Notes: generated by a model not told the origin, from the sequence alone. Positions 15,824-25,245 are shown, counted from the first letter of the stretch. The stretch is 58,102 nucleotides of DNA from Pseudomonadota bacterium (GCA_018971625.1 JAGXAJ010000019.1:1-58102), one strand, 5' to 3'. A program made the numbers and translations.

Positions 15824-17584
15824 ATGGTCACCAGCTCGCGTTATCTTGAAGCACCGCAGCGGCTGCGAGCGTTCGTTCGCGCGCATGAGACGAGCCTGGT
15901 TGTCCTGGCGATGCTGATTGGCGCCATCGGCGGGCTGGTGGTGGCTGTTATGAGCGTAGCCGTCGAAGGGTTGCATGTCGCGCTGTTCAACCTCGAATGG
16001 GGCGACCGGCTGTCCAGCCAGTTCCGAATCGAGCCGTTGCGCGCCTTGCTGGTGCCGAGTCTCGGTGGGCTCGTGCTCGGTGCGGCATTCCTGCTGTTGC
16101 TGCGCTTGCGGCCGGCACGCGAAATCGACCCGATCGAGGCCAACGCGCTGCATGGCGGACGGATGTCGTTTCGCGGCAGTGTGATCGTGTCTTTGCAGAC
16201 GGTCTGGTCCAGCGGCGTCGGCGCTTCAGTCGGACTGGAAGCGGGATATACCCAACTCGCCAGCGGGCTTGCGGCCTCATTGGGCCGCGCCTTCCATCTA
16301 CGCCGCGCCGACCAGCGCGTCATGGTCGGCTGCGGTGCCGCGGCGGCGATCGCCGGAGCTTTTGGAGCGCCGCTCGCGGGCTCATTCTACGCGTTCGAGC
16401 TGGTAATCGGCGGCTATACGCCGGCGAGCCTGACACCCGTCGGCATCGCCGCGGTGGCGGGCTATTTCGTCGCCCACGCGTTTGCGCCGCTGTCGCTCGG
16501 GGTCCCCGTCGGCCCTATTGGCGACATCGTGGGCCACGACCTGGCGCTTGCGGCGCTCCTCGGGATACTGGCCGCGCTGGTCGGTATCACCATCATGCGC
16601 GGCGTGGCGCTGTGCGAGGCGCTGCTGGCAAAAGCCGGAATCTGGCCACCAATGCGCCCGGCGCTCGGCGGTCTTGCCGTTGGGCTGCTCGCCCTGGCGA
16701 CACCGCAAGTGATGTCATCGGGGCACGGCGCGCTGCATTTCGCGGGCTTCGTTTCGATTCCGCTGACGGTGCTTGCCACCATGTTCGCGCTGAAAGCAAT
16801 CGCCTCGATCCTGTCGCTCGGCAGCGGCTTTCGCGGCGGATTATTCTTCGCCACGCTGTTCCTTGGCGCGCTGGGTGGTCATTTGTTTGCAGGCGCGGTC
16901 GACGCGCTCTGGCCGGGATTGAAGCTCGGCGGCAGCGTTTATGCGATCATCGGCATGAGCGCGCTATCGGCTTCGGTGATCGGCGGCCCGTTGACGATGT
17001 CGTTCATCGCGCTCGAATCGACCGGCAATCTCTGGCTCACCACCGCCGTGCTGGTCGCAGTCATGATCTCGACCCAGATCACCCGCGAACTGTTCGGCTA
17101 TTCGTTCGCGACCTGGCGTTTCCACCTGCGCGGCGAAACCATCCGAAGTGCTGCCGATATCGGCTGGATCCGCGACCTGACGGTACGCAGCCTGATGCGG
17201 TCTGATCTGACCACCGTGAGCGCCAGCATGCCGCTTGAGGAATTCCGCAGCAAATTTCCGCTCGGTTCGAAGACCCAGGTGGTCGCGGTCGATGCTAAAG
17301 GCCGCTACGCCGGAATGGCGCTGGTGGCCGAAGCACACGCGCCCGACCTCGAGGCGGTGAACGGCCTGATCGACATTCTTCATTATCAGCACGTGGTGTT
17401 GCACCCCGTGATGAATATACAGGAGGCGATCGCGGTGTTCGATGCCGCGGAGGCCGAGACGCTGGCCGTGGTCGAGGCCGGCGGCCAGCATCGGCCGATC
17501 GGAGTCCTCAGCGAGGCTCACGCAGTACGGCGTTATGCGGAAGAATCCGAACAAAGGCGGCGCGAGGCGGTCGGTGAGATCTGA
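15824..17584 (+). CDS. ClC-family chloride channel or Cl-/H+ antiporter with CBS region
   Basis: 586 aa. About 440 residues of ClC membrane domain are followed by a cytosolic CBS-type region (from about residue 450: LTVRSLMRSDLTTVSASMPL, then NIQEAIAVFDAAEAETLAVV). Ion-path motifs: GVGASVGLEAG at 131-141, with gating Glu139 in place of GREGP; FGAPLAGSFYAFEL; GSGFRGGLFFATLFLGA at 333-349. The family moves chloride, or exchanges it for protons, across the inner membrane. Assignment as channel or antiporter cannot be made from sequence by eye. A 26-bp hairpin precedes the start. Confidence 0.94.
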   Translation: MVTSSRYLEAPQRLRAFVRAHETSLVVLAMLIGAIGGLVVAVMSVAVEGLHVALFNLEWGDRLSSQFRIEPLRALLVPSLGGLVLGAAFLLLLRLRPAREIDPIEANALHGGRMSFRGSVIVSLQTVWSSGVGASVGLEAGYTQLASGLAASLGRAFHLRRADQRVMVGCGAAAAIAGAFGAPLAGSFYAFELVIGGYTPASLTPVGIAAVAGYFVAHAFAPLSLGVPVGPIGDIVGHDLALAALLGILAALVGITIMRGVALCEALLAKAGIWPPMRPALGGLAVGLLALATPQVMSSGHGALHFAGFVSIPLTVLATMFALKAIASILSLGSGFRGGLFFATLFLGALGGHLFAGAVDALWPGLKLGGSVYAIIGMSALSASVIGGPLTMSFIALESTGNLWLTTAVLVAVMISTQITRELFGYSFATWRFHLRGETIRSAADIGWIRDLTVRSLMRSDLTTVSASMPLEEFRSKFPLGSKTQVVAVDAKGRYAGMALVAEAHAPDLEAVNGLIDILHYQHVVLHPVMNIQEAIAVFDAAEAETLAVVEAGGQHRPIGVLSEAHAVRRYAEESEQRRREAVGEI

Positions 17585-17716
17585 TCGATAAGGCGGAGAA
17601 CAGATCCCGGCAACAGGATTGAAATAAACGGACGCACTTAAAGCCGGCGCTGTCCCGGCCGTAGCGGCACATCGCCCCGATCCCGCGAAATGCCGCGGAT
17701 CGCTGCGTGACCAGTT

Positions 17717-18388
17717 TTATTGTTTCGGCCCCGGCCTTTGCTGTCCGCCGATCACGCCCTCGCGCTTCTTCAGCACCCTGTAATAGCTCCACCACAGATG
17801 CGCCGCGGCGCCGCGCAACGGTCGCCAGGGTTCGGCGAGCGGCGCCATTTCCTTCGGCGTCGGTCGCGTCTTCAGCCCGAGACCGATCTTGACGGCTTCC
17901 TGCACGGCGAGATCGCCGGCCGGCCACGCATCGCCATGCCCAAGGCAGAACAGCAGATAGATGTCGGCGGTCCATGGGCCGATTCCGTGCAGCGCGGTCA
18001 GCGTGTTGTGCGCGGCGTCGGCATCCTCGTTGCCAAGCACGTCGAAGTTCAGCCGTTCGGCTGCGAGTTCGCGTGCGATGCTTTTCAGGGTATTGATCTT
18101 GGCCGCGGACAGACCAAGCCGGCCGAGCTGTTCGGCGCGCGCCTTGCGCAGGCTGTCATGATCAAACGGAACGAATGCGGCGCTGAGGCGGGCCCAGATC
18201 GCCGCGGCGCTGGCGGTGGAGAGCTGCTGGCCGGTGACGATATGCGCAAGACCGGCAAAACCTGGCTCGCGCCGCCGCAGCGCCGGCATACCTGTCAATT
18301 CGAACACCGGCTTGAGTCGCGGATCCTGCCTGAGCAGGGCATGGACGGCGTCTTCGAGGTCGGTTTGGCTGTTGAGGTGGACGGTCAT
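17717..18388 (-). CDS. DNA-3-methyladenine glycosylase II (AlkA-type)
   Basis: 223 aa. It is an HhH-GPD glycosylase that removes alkylated bases for base excision repair. IVTGQQLSTASAAAIWARLS is the conserved first helix pair; LHGIGPWTADIYLLFCLGHG is the helix-hairpin-helix, and DAWPAGDLAVQEAV holds the catalytic Asp. It lacks the N-terminal Ada-like domain of E. coli AlkA, as is common for short alphaproteobacterial versions. It stands alone, back to back with the nucleotidyltransferase gene. Confidence 0.93.
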   Translation of the reverse strand: MTVHLNSQTDLEDAVHALLRQDPRLKPVFELTGMPALRRREPGFAGLAHIVTGQQLSTASAAAIWARLSAAFVPFDHDSLRKARAEQLGRLGLSAAKINTLKSIARELAAERLNFDVLGNEDADAAHNTLTALHGIGPWTADIYLLFCLGHGDAWPAGDLAVQEAVKIGLGLKTRPTPKEMAPLAEPWRPLRGAAAHLWWSYYRVLKKREGVIGGQQRPGPKQ

Positions 18389-18517
18389 TGCGCGATCGGC
18401 TTCCTGAGAAGGATGCTATTGCACGGAGTAACGTGCGCAGCAATTCGGATACCGCATCGTGTGGACGGTTCTGGGCGTTCAGAGTATGACAGCACTCCCT
18501 GATTTCGGAAGTACCGA

Positions 18518-19384
18518 ATGGGTTTGAGAAGCATTCCTCCCGAGATGGATGCGGGAAAGGTCGCACTGGTTGATGCGATGCTCGACCGCATCGCGGTCGA
18601 GCATCGCGTTTTCCTCCCGCTCGCTATCGAAAGCGGCAGTCGGGCTTGGGGGTTTGCGTCGCCCGATAGCGACTATGACTGTCGTTTCGTTTTCGTGCGT
18701 AGCGCTATCCATCACATTACGCCGTGGGTGACGCGCGACGTGATCGAACTTCCACTTGAAGGTGAGCTTGACGCCAATGGCTGGGACTTGCGCAAGGCGC
18801 TCCAACTGCTGCTCAAAGGCAATGCGGTAATCGTGGAATGGCTCTGCTCTCCTGTTGTCTATCGCGGGGAGGCTTGGTTTCGCGACAGCTTTCTGGAATT
18901 CGCGCGGCGTCCCGCGAGCCGCGAGGCGATCTGCCGCCATTACCTTCATCTCGGTCAGCGCCAGCGGCGGGTCTATTTCGGCGACGGCGGCGACATTCCG
19001 CAAAAGAAGATATTCTATGCGCTACGGCCGGCGGCCGCCTTGCGCTGGTTGCGGATGCATCCAGCCGAGGCCGTCGCGCCGATGCATTTTCCGAAACTGA
19101 TAGCGGAATGCGATCCTCCTGGTGAGTTGAAGGAGGAGATTCTCGACCTTATGGAGCGCAAGGCTGTGACGCACGAACTCGGCGCTGCGCCTCTGTCACG
19201 CGCGGTCGCCGGTTTCATCGATACAGAATTTGATCTTGCCCGCGATAGGTTTGAAGACAGTCGGGTGGATCCATCCCAGGAGATGATCCGGCAGGCAGAA
19301 CAATTCTATCAGGGAGTCGTCCAGCGACTGGAACGAGAGGCGAACTCCGCACCCGATCTGTTCCGTCGTGTCGGCCCGGCTTGA
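18518..19384 (+). CDS. Predicted nucleotidyltransferase (YcgL-like, pol beta superfamily)
   Basis: 288 aa. AIESGSRAWGFASPDSDYDC is the GS-x(n)-DxD nucleotidyltransferase motif, with Asp-x-Asp in DSDYD. The following WDLRKALQLLLKGNAVIVEW and QKKIFYALRPAAALRWL blocks define the predicted nucleotidyltransferase family typified by YcgL. Substrate is unknown. Its TGA overlaps the ATG of gluQ by one base (TGATG), implying translational coupling. This raises the possibility of a tRNA- or nucleotide-linked role, but that is inference. Confidence 0.88.
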   Translation: MGLRSIPPEMDAGKVALVDAMLDRIAVEHRVFLPLAIESGSRAWGFASPDSDYDCRFVFVRSAIHHITPWVTRDVIELPLEGELDANGWDLRKALQLLLKGNAVIVEWLCSPVVYRGEAWFRDSFLEFARRPASREAICRHYLHLGQRQRRVYFGDGGDIPQKKIFYALRPAAALRWLRMHPAEAVAPMHFPKLIAECDPPGELKEEILDLMERKAVTHELGAAPLSRAVAGFIDTEFDLARDRFEDSRVDPSQEMIRQAEQFYQGVVQRLEREANSAPDLFRRVGPA

Positions 19385-20253
19385 TGATACCCGTTTTCCG
19401 TTTTGCGCCGTCTCCGAACGGCTACCTTCATCTTGGCCACGCTTATTCGGCGTTGCTCAATTTCGATCTCGCGCAGGCGTCGGGCGGACGCTTTCTGCTG
19501 CGCATCGAGGACATCGACACGATCCGCTGCAAGCCGGAATTCGAGGCCGCGATCTATCAGGATCTCGGTTGGCTCGGTGTCACCTGGGAAGAGCCGGTGC
19601 GGCGACAGTCGGAGCACTTTGCCTTTTATCGCGAGGCGCTTGAGCGGCTATCTGCTGAGAGGCTGATATATCCGAGCTTCGAGAGCCGCGCCGAAATCAC
19701 GCGGCTGGTGGAACGGCGTGAGGCCGATGGTCAGTGGCCGCGCGATCCCGACGGCGCGCCACTCTATCCCGGCGAGGCGAAATCGATGTCTTCTGCCGCA
19801 CGGGAACGGTTGCTTGAATCGGGCGAGCCTTATGCGTTGCGGCTCGACATGGCGGCAGCATGTGCGCGCATCGGCGAACTCGGCTGGATTGAGCGCGGCC
19901 ATGGCGCTGGCGGCGAGACCGGTGAAATCGCTGCCCGGCCGGAAGCCTGGGGCGACGTCATCCTGGCGCGCAAGGAGACGCCGACCAGCTATCACCTCTC
20001 GGTGGTGATCGACGATGCCATTCAGGGGGTTACAGAGGTGGTGCGAGGTTGGGACCTGTTCTGGTCGACCAGCGTGCATCGGGTGCTGCAGGTGCTGCTT
20101 GACCTGCCTCAGCCGGCCTACCGGCATCATCGGCTGGTCCAGGATACCACCGGCGCGAAGCTCTCGAAATCGACTGGTGCGACCGGCTTGCGTGAACTCC
20201 GCGCGGGCGGCGCTTCGCCTGTCGATATCCGCCGCCTAGTCGGGCTCGCCTGA
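19384..20253 (+). CDS. gluQ: Glutamyl-Q tRNA(Asp) synthetase
   Basis: 289 aa, a GluRS paralogue without the anticodon-binding domain. It glutamylates queuosine in the wobble position of tRNA(Asp). Seen: RFAPSPNGYLHLGHAYSALL with the HIGH-type HLGH, LLRIEDIDTIRCKPEFE, WGDVILARKETPTSYHLSVV, HRLVQDTTGAKLSKSTGATG with KLSKS. The ATG at 19384 overlaps the previous stop; a TTG three bases earlier is less likely. The zinc-binding Cys cluster of some GluQ proteins is not evident around residues 95-120. Confidence 0.94.
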   Translation: MIPVFRFAPSPNGYLHLGHAYSALLNFDLAQASGGRFLLRIEDIDTIRCKPEFEAAIYQDLGWLGVTWEEPVRRQSEHFAFYREALERLSAERLIYPSFESRAEITRLVERREADGQWPRDPDGAPLYPGEAKSMSSAARERLLESGEPYALRLDMAAACARIGELGWIERGHGAGGETGEIAARPEAWGDVILARKETPTSYHLSVVIDDAIQGVTEVVRGWDLFWSTSVHRVLQVLLDLPQPAYRHHRLVQDTTGAKLSKSTGATGLRELRAGGASPVDIRRLVGLA

Positions 20254-20312
20254 TCGCCCGGGAAACGCCCCAGACGAAGCGCAAAGTGAAAAGGCCGAGG
20301 TGACTTCCGATG

Positions 20313-20338
20313 GCATGCCATGGCATGCTGGCCGGCCA
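20313..20338. promoter_or_regulatory. Two abutting perfect palindromes before the histidine kinase
   Basis: GCATGCCATGGCATGC (20313-20328) is a perfect 16-bp palindrome, immediately followed by TGGCCGGCCA (20329-20338), a perfect 10-bp palindrome. They end 13 bases before the ATG at 20352 and could be an operator or a leader hairpin. In-frame ATGs within this block would give longer kinase forms. Confidence 0.4.
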
Positions 20339-20351
20339 GGTCGGGGGAATC

Positions 20352-21608
20352 ATGGCGTCAAGATCGCGCTCACAGCGCCCGCCGCGGCTGCCAAAACGGC
20401 GGCTGCCGAAAAGGCGCGCTGCAAAAACTGCCGTGGCCAAGGCCAAAGCGGGCAAGCGTGCCGCTGCGGCGATCGCGCCCGGCGTTGTCGAAGCCGCGCT
20501 CGCCGCTTTCGCACATGAGGTCCGCACGCCATTGACCGGCATCCTGGCCATTAGCGATCTGCTTGCGACATCCGATCTCGACGAGCGCGAACGGCGCTGG
20601 GTCGACACCATCAAAGCCGGCGCCGAACATCTCTCGAGCCTTGCAACCTTGTTCGTCGATGCCGCGAAAAGCGCGGCTACCGGAACCGCCGTCCGGCAAG
20701 ATCTGTTCGATCTATGGGCGTTGGCGCGCAGCGCCGGCGATTCGCTGGCCGGTCGGGCTGCGGCGAAAGGCCTGCGCTCGGTGGTCGACATTTCGGAAAA
20801 GCTGCCGGCGCTGGTGGTAGGCGATCAGGTTCGCCTGCGCGCGGCGCTGGAAAACCTGATCGACAATGCGGTGAAGTTTACCGAGCAGGGCGGGGTCGCG
20901 CTGGCGGTATCGGCGCGGCGAGCCGCCAAGGGCAAGGTCCGCGTTGCCTTTGCGGTGTCCGACAGTGGAATTGGCCTGACGCTCGCCGAGATCAAGCGCC
21001 TGTTTCGGCCGTTCTCCCAGGCCAATGTCAGTATCGCCTCGCGTTTCGGTGGCGCAGGGCTCGGACTGTCCAGCGTCAAACAGCTCGCGCGCGCGATGGG
21101 CGGCGACATCGTCATCACGCCACGGCGCGGTGGCGGGGCCACCTTTACGCTGACGGTGACATTGGCCCGATCGAAAGCTTCACAGACCGCTGGCGCAGGC
21201 GTTGCCGATCTACCTTCCGCGTCGACGCAGGCATTGCGGATTCTGAGCGTCGAGGACAATCCGTTCGGCCGGGTGGTGCTCAACACCGTCCTGACCGAAC
21301 TCGGCCACACTGCCGAATTCGTCGGACGCGGGGAGGCGGCGGTCGAACGCATCGCGCGCGCCGATTTCGATGCGGTGTTGATGGATATGGTGTTGCCGGG
21401 CATCGACGGTATCGAGGCGATCAAGCGCATTCGCAGCCTGAATTCGCCGCTCGGCCGTATTGCGATCATCGGAGTATCGGGCCGCGGCGACGACGAGGCA
21501 GCTTCCCGCGCGGCGGGGGCCGACGCCTTTCTGGTCAAGCCTGTCAGTCCAAGGGCTTTATCGACTGCGCTGCTTGAAGCGATACGCCGTGCGGCAGGCG
21601 TGACTTGA
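20352..21608 (+). CDS. Soluble hybrid histidine kinase with receiver domain
   Basis: 418 aa. A Lys/Arg-rich N-terminal tail (residues 1-40) precedes HisKA with phospho-His55 (AFAHEVRTPLTGIL), HATPase_c (LENLIDNAVKFTEQ, DSGIGL, FGGAGLGLSSVKQL) and a C-terminal receiver (ILSVEDNPFGRVVLNTVL, DAVLMDMVLPGIDG, FLVKPVSPRAL). There is no membrane segment or recognised sensor domain, so signals must be cytoplasmic or come by partner binding. The ATG at 20352 follows GGGGGA; earlier ATGs lie within palindromes. The 3' end overlaps the convergent BrkB gene by 65 bp. Confidence 0.9.
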   Translation: MASRSRSQRPPRLPKRRLPKRRAAKTAVAKAKAGKRAAAAIAPGVVEAALAAFAHEVRTPLTGILAISDLLATSDLDERERRWVDTIKAGAEHLSSLATLFVDAAKSAATGTAVRQDLFDLWALARSAGDSLAGRAAAKGLRSVVDISEKLPALVVGDQVRLRAALENLIDNAVKFTEQGGVALAVSARRAAKGKVRVAFAVSDSGIGLTLAEIKRLFRPFSQANVSIASRFGGAGLGLSSVKQLARAMGGDIVITPRRGGGATFTLTVTLARSKASQTAGAGVADLPSASTQALRILSVEDNPFGRVVLNTVLTELGHTAEFVGRGEAAVERIARADFDAVLMDMVLPGIDGIEAIKRIRSLNSPLGRIAIIGVSGRGDDEAASRAAGADAFLVKPVSPRALSTALLEAIRRAAGVT

Positions 21609-22428
21609 TGATCGTTGCGTTCAATTCGCCGCCATAGACGAAGATCGCGGCGATGAAGTACAGAAACACCAGCGCGATGATCACTGAGGCAAGCCCGGCA
21701 TACATCGAGACGTAGTTATTGGCGAAACGCGCGAGATATTGCCCGAACACGGCGCCCGAAACGATTGACGCGACGAAAGTAAAGACGATGCCCGGCAGGA
21801 TTTGCACAAAGCGGCGCCGGCCGGCCGGAAGCCAGGTGTGCAGAACAATAAGCGCAACCATCAATGCGGCAATGGTGATGCCGTAGCGCGCGACGTTGAG
21901 CAGATTTTCATTGGTTTCGATCACCATCGGAATGTAGCGCCGCACCGCCTCGGTGATCAGCGGGCCAAGCACGAGCAGGAACGCCATTGCCAGCGACGTC
22001 ACGGCGGCGATCAGGGTGTAGCCGATCGATTCCAGCCGCAGCCAGTACCAGCGTCGTGACTCGGTGACCGCATAGGCGCGGTTGAGTGCCACGCGCAGGG
22101 CTTCAACGCCATTGGAGGCAAAATACACCGCCAGCACCGCGCCGATCGTCAGCACGCCGCCGCGGGTGGTCGTCAGCACATCGTGGATTTGGCCCGCCAG
22201 AGAATCGGCGACCTGTTTCGGCCAGGTCTGCAGCAGCAATTGCGCCGCCTGGTCGGCCAGCTCCTTGGAGCCGAAAAAACCCGCCAGCGACGTCAGGACG
22301 ATCAGGAATGGGAACATGGCCATCAGGGTCGACAGCGCGATGTGGCTCGCGATCGCCCAGCCGTCGTCGGCGAGAAACGTGTAAAACGCATCCACTACGA
22401 CCACATAGACGTAACGAATTTGCCTCAC
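21544..22428 (-). CDS. YihY/BrkB family inner-membrane protein
   Basis: 294 aa with about six membrane helices. Markers: DDGWAIASHIALSTLMAMFP, FLIVLTSLAGFFG, YFASNGVEALRVALNRAYAV, LPAGRRRFVQILPGIVFTFV and VFLYFIAAIFVYGGELNA, the typical C-terminal block of the family. Function is unsettled (formerly RNase BN; proposed transporter). It converges with the hybrid kinase and its last 65 bp overlap it. An in-frame upstream extension is not needed; the ATG at 22428 fits family starts. Confidence 0.92.
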   Translation of the reverse strand: MRQIRYVYVVVVDAFYTFLADDGWAIASHIALSTLMAMFPFLIVLTSLAGFFGSKELADQAAQLLLQTWPKQVADSLAGQIHDVLTTTRGGVLTIGAVLAVYFASNGVEALRVALNRAYAVTESRRWYWLRLESIGYTLIAAVTSLAMAFLLVLGPLITEAVRRYIPMVIETNENLLNVARYGITIAALMVALIVLHTWLPAGRRRFVQILPGIVFTFVASIVSGAVFGQYLARFANNYVSMYAGLASVIIALVFLYFIAAIFVYGGELNATIIKSRLPHGVSLQAAQSIKPLD

Positions 22429-22542
22429 ATTTCACCCTGATAGGACCGACGGTTCGGCTGCTACCTTCTGATACTATTGAGTTAAAAGCCAGTCGCTTGT
22501 GCACAGTTGGCGGATCGCGCCGCGCGGTGCTATGATCCCGCC

Positions 22543-22737
22543 ATGGCTACATTCATGAGTAAACTGATTCTTCCCATCGCCGTCGGTAGCGTCGCTTTCG
22601 TGTTGTTACTCGGCTTGATCAACATGATGCGGGGCGGCTCGCCGAACGTGTCGCAGAAACTGATGCAATGGCGGGTTCTGCTGCAATTCATCGCCATCGT
22701 GCTCACCATGATTGCGGTTTGGGCGATCGAGCATTAA
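22543..22737 (+). CDS. HIG1-domain (twin transmembrane) protein
   Basis: 64 aa with two membrane helices (LPIAVGSVAFVLLLGLINMM and VLLQFIAIVLTMIAVWAIEH) joined by a loop GGSPNVSQKLMQWRV, the HIG1 signature (N-x-SQ-x-LM-x-WR-x-x-LQ). Bacterial HIG1 proteins resemble mitochondrial Rcf1 and may associate with respiratory oxidase; here that is inference. The start is the ATG at 22543. The gene ends 22 bp before the cobalamin adenosyltransferase, so they are probably one operon. Confidence 0.85.
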   Translation: MATFMSKLILPIAVGSVAFVLLLGLINMMRGGSPNVSQKLMQWRVLLQFIAIVLTMIAVWAIEH

Positions 22738-22759
22738 GGGGCGAACCGCGGAGCCTGAG

Positions 22760-23332
22760 ATGGTCGTCCTCAATCGTATCTACACACGAACTGGCGACGA
22801 CGGCACCACGGCACTTGGCACTGGCGAACGGCGTCCGAAATGCGATCTGCGTATCGGCGCATATGGGACGGTTGACGAGACCAACGCCGCCATCGGCATT
22901 GTGCGGCTGCATCTGGCTGACGCACGGCAACTCGACGCCATGCTGGGCCTGATCCAGAACGATCTGTTCGATCTCGGCGCAGATCTTGCGGTGCCCCAGC
23001 GTGACGGCAAGGCGGAGCGCCTGAGGGTCCAGGCGAGTCAGGTCGAACGGCTGGAGCGGGATATCGATACGCTTAACGCTGGGCTCGCGCCTTTGACCTC
23101 CTTCGTGCTGCCCGGCGGGACGCCGGCCGCCGCGCATCTGCATCTGGCGCGAACCATTTGCCGCCGGGCCGAACGCGTTATGGTGGAACTCGCGACGCAG
23201 CCCCACGAACCCGTCAGCGATGTTGCGATTCAATATATGAATCGGTTGTCGGATTTCCTGTTCGTCGCCAGCCGCTCGGTCAACAATAACGGCGCTGGCG
23301 ACGTGCTGTGGGTACCGGGCCAGAACCGCTAG
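22760..23332 (+). CDS. Cob(I)alamin adenosyltransferase, PduO type
   Basis: 190 aa. It transfers adenosyl from ATP to cob(I)alamin to make coenzyme B12. The N-terminal IYTRTGDDGTTALGTGERRP is the ATP-binding motif; GAYGTVDETNAAIGIVRLHL, QNDLFDLGADLA, FVLPGGTPAAAHLHLARTIC and RRAERV complete the family blocks, with the cobalamin-contacting YMNRLSDFLFVASR at the C-terminus. The ATG at 22760 was chosen by homology. It follows the HIG1 gene closely and precedes etfBA after a structured gap. Confidence 0.94.
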   Translation: MVVLNRIYTRTGDDGTTALGTGERRPKCDLRIGAYGTVDETNAAIGIVRLHLADARQLDAMLGLIQNDLFDLGADLAVPQRDGKAERLRVQASQVERLERDIDTLNAGLAPLTSFVLPGGTPAAAHLHLARTICRRAERVMVELATQPHEPVSDVAIQYMNRLSDFLFVASRSVNNNGAGDVLWVPGQNR

Positions 23333-23352
23333 GTATAATCTCGACAGTGGAA

Positions 23353-23427
23353 CCGGTTTTCGCGAAAAGATAACGCCTGGACAGAAAGGCCAGGCGACGA
23401 GCCTGATCCTGCGAAGCTGGATCAGGC
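23353..23427 (+). repeat. Paired hairpins between the adenosyltransferase gene and etfB
   Basis: CGCCTGG (23374-23380)/CCAGGCG (23390-23396) and GCCTGATCC (23401-23409)/GGATCAGGC (23419-23427) are perfect stems in tandem. They are preceded by AACCGGTTTTCGCGAAAAGAT, a degenerate piece of a repeat common in Bradyrhizobium intergenic DNA. No T-run follows, so they are not a classic terminator. Confidence 0.5.
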
Positions 23428-23544
23428 CAGAAGGCCGATATCCGGCGCAATTTTGGTCCTCCCGCGTTGACCGGGTCAGGCCGGAGCTTTAGGTTCCGCG
23501 CGCAGCAACGCGATCAGGACCTGAATACAAGCGAAAGAGGATCG

Positions 23545-24294
23545 ATGAAGGTTTTGGTGCCGGTGAAGCGGGTGGTCGACTACAATGTCAAGGTCCGCGT
23601 CAAGAGCGACGGAACGGGCATTGAACTGTCCAACGTCAAAATGTCGATGAATCCATTCGATGAAATCGCCGTTGAGGAAGCGCTCCGGTTGAAAGAGGCC
23701 GGCAAGGCGACCGAAGTCGTGGTGGTATCGATCGGGCCTGCGCAGGCCTCGGAAACCATTCGGACCGGTCTGGCCATGGGAGCCGATCGCGGCGTTCTGG
23801 TCAAGGCGGACGGTAATGTCGAACCGCTGGCGGTGGCGAAAATCCTCAAGGCGATCGCCGACGAAGAAAAGCCCGGTCTCGTGATCCTCGGCAAGCAGGC
23901 GATCGACGATGATTCCAACCAGACCGGCCAGATGCTGGCGGCCCTGCTGGGATGGCCGCAGGCGACCTTTGCCTCCAGGCTCGAGGTCGACGGTTCTGAT
24001 TTCAAGGTGACGCGCGAGGTCGATGGCGGCCTGCAGACTGTCAGGTTGAAGGGACCGGCAATCGTCACCACCGATTTGCGGCTGAACGAGCCGCGCTATG
24101 CCAGCCTTCCCAACATCATGAAGGCCAAGAAGAAGCCGATCGCCGAAAAGAGCGCGGCCGACTACGGTGTCGATCTCACCCCGCACCTTGAAATCCTTAA
24201 GACGTCGGAGCCGCCGGGCCGCAAGGGAGGCGTCAAGGTCAAGGACGTCTCCGAGTTGGTCTCCAAGCTCAAGAACGAAGCCGGGGTTCTCTAG
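23545..24294 (+). CDS. etfB: Electron transfer flavoprotein, beta subunit
   Basis: 249 aa. EtfB binds AMP and pairs with EtfA (FAD) to carry electrons from acyl-CoA and other dehydrogenases to ETF-ubiquinone oxidoreductase. Seen: [58 protein letters not shown], and the ETF-beta signature region [38 protein letters not shown]. The ATG at 23545 follows AAAGAGGATCG. It is immediately followed by etfA with no gap. Confidence 0.97.
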   Translation: MKVLVPVKRVVDYNVKVRVKSDGTGIELSNVKMSMNPFDEIAVEEALRLKEAGKATEVVVVSIGPAQASETIRTGLAMGADRGVLVKADGNVEPLAVAKILKAIADEEKPGLVILGKQAIDDDSNQTGQMLAALLGWPQATFASRLEVDGSDFKVTREVDGGLQTVRLKGPAIVTTDLRLNEPRYASLPNIMKAKKKPIAEKSAADYGVDLTPHLEILKTSEPPGRKGGVKVKDVSELVSKLKNEAGVL

Positions 24295-25245
24295 ATGCCG
24301 ACGCTCTTGATCGCCGAACACGAGCACGCCACGTTGAAGGACGCCACCGCCAAGGCGCTGACCGCGGCTACGCAAATCGGGGGTGAAATCCATGTGTTGG
24401 TTGCCGGCGGTGGCGATGGCACCAGGGGCGCCGCCGAAGCCGCATCCAAGCTCGCCGGCGTCAAGAAGGTGCTGGTGGCCGAGGCCGATGCCTATGCCCA
24501 TGACCTCGCCGAACCGTTGGCAGCCCTGATCGTGGCGCTGGCGCCTGGCTACGAGGCCTTCATTGCGCCTGCGACCTCACGGTTCAAGAACGTGATGCCG
24601 CGCGTTGCAGCCCTGCTCGACGTGATGCAGGTGTCCGAGATCATCAAGGTGGTTGCGCCCGATACTTTCGAGCGGCCGATCTATGCCGGCAATGCGATCC
24701 AAACCGTAAAATCGAGGGATGCCAAGAAGGTCATCACGGTGCGAACTTCGACCTTCGCCGCTATCGGCGGTGGCGGCAGCGCGGCGATCGAGAACGCCGC
24801 GTCGGCGGCTGATCCCGGCCTCTCCGGCTTTGTCGGCGAGGAAGTCGCCAAGAGCGATCGTCCCGAACTGACCTCGGCCAAGATCATCGTCTCCGGCGGC
24901 CGTGCGATGCAGAGCCGTGAGAACTTTGCCAAATATATCGAGCCGCTGGCCGACAAGCTCGGCGCCGGCGTCGGTGCCTCGCGCGCCGCGGTCGATGCCG
25001 GCTACGCACCGAACGATTGGCAGGTCGGCCAGACCGGAAAGGTGGTGGCGCCGGAACTCTATGTCGCGATCGGTATCTCGGGTGCGATCCAGCATCTCGC
25101 CGGCATGAAGGATTCCAAGGTGATCGTCGCCATCAACAAGGATGAGGACGCACCGATCTTCCAGGTGGCTGATTACGGCCTGGTCGCGGACTTGTATCAG
25201 GCGGTGCCCGAATTGACCGAACAACTGGGCAAGCTGGGGAAGTGA
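24295..25245 (+). CDS. etfA: Electron transfer flavoprotein, alpha subunit
   Basis: 316 aa. It carries the FAD cofactor of the ETF heterodimer. The C-terminal FAD domain shows [60 protein letters not shown] and [20 protein letters not shown], with the expected spacing. The N-terminal part begins [15 protein letters not shown]. It starts right after the etfB stop, so the two are translated as a pair. hbd follows 96 bp later. Confidence 0.97.
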   Translation: MPTLLIAEHEHATLKDATAKALTAATQIGGEIHVLVAGGGDGTRGAAEAASKLAGVKKVLVAEADAYAHDLAEPLAALIVALAPGYEAFIAPATSRFKNVMPRVAALLDVMQVSEIIKVVAPDTFERPIYAGNAIQTVKSRDAKKVITVRTSTFAAIGGGGSAAIENAASAADPGLSGFVGEEVAKSDRPELTSAKIIVSGGRAMQSRENFAKYIEPLADKLGAGVGASRAAVDAGYAPNDWQVGQTGKVVAPELYVAIGISGAIQHLAGMKDSKVIVAINKDEDAPIFQVADYGLVADLYQAVPELTEQLGKLGK

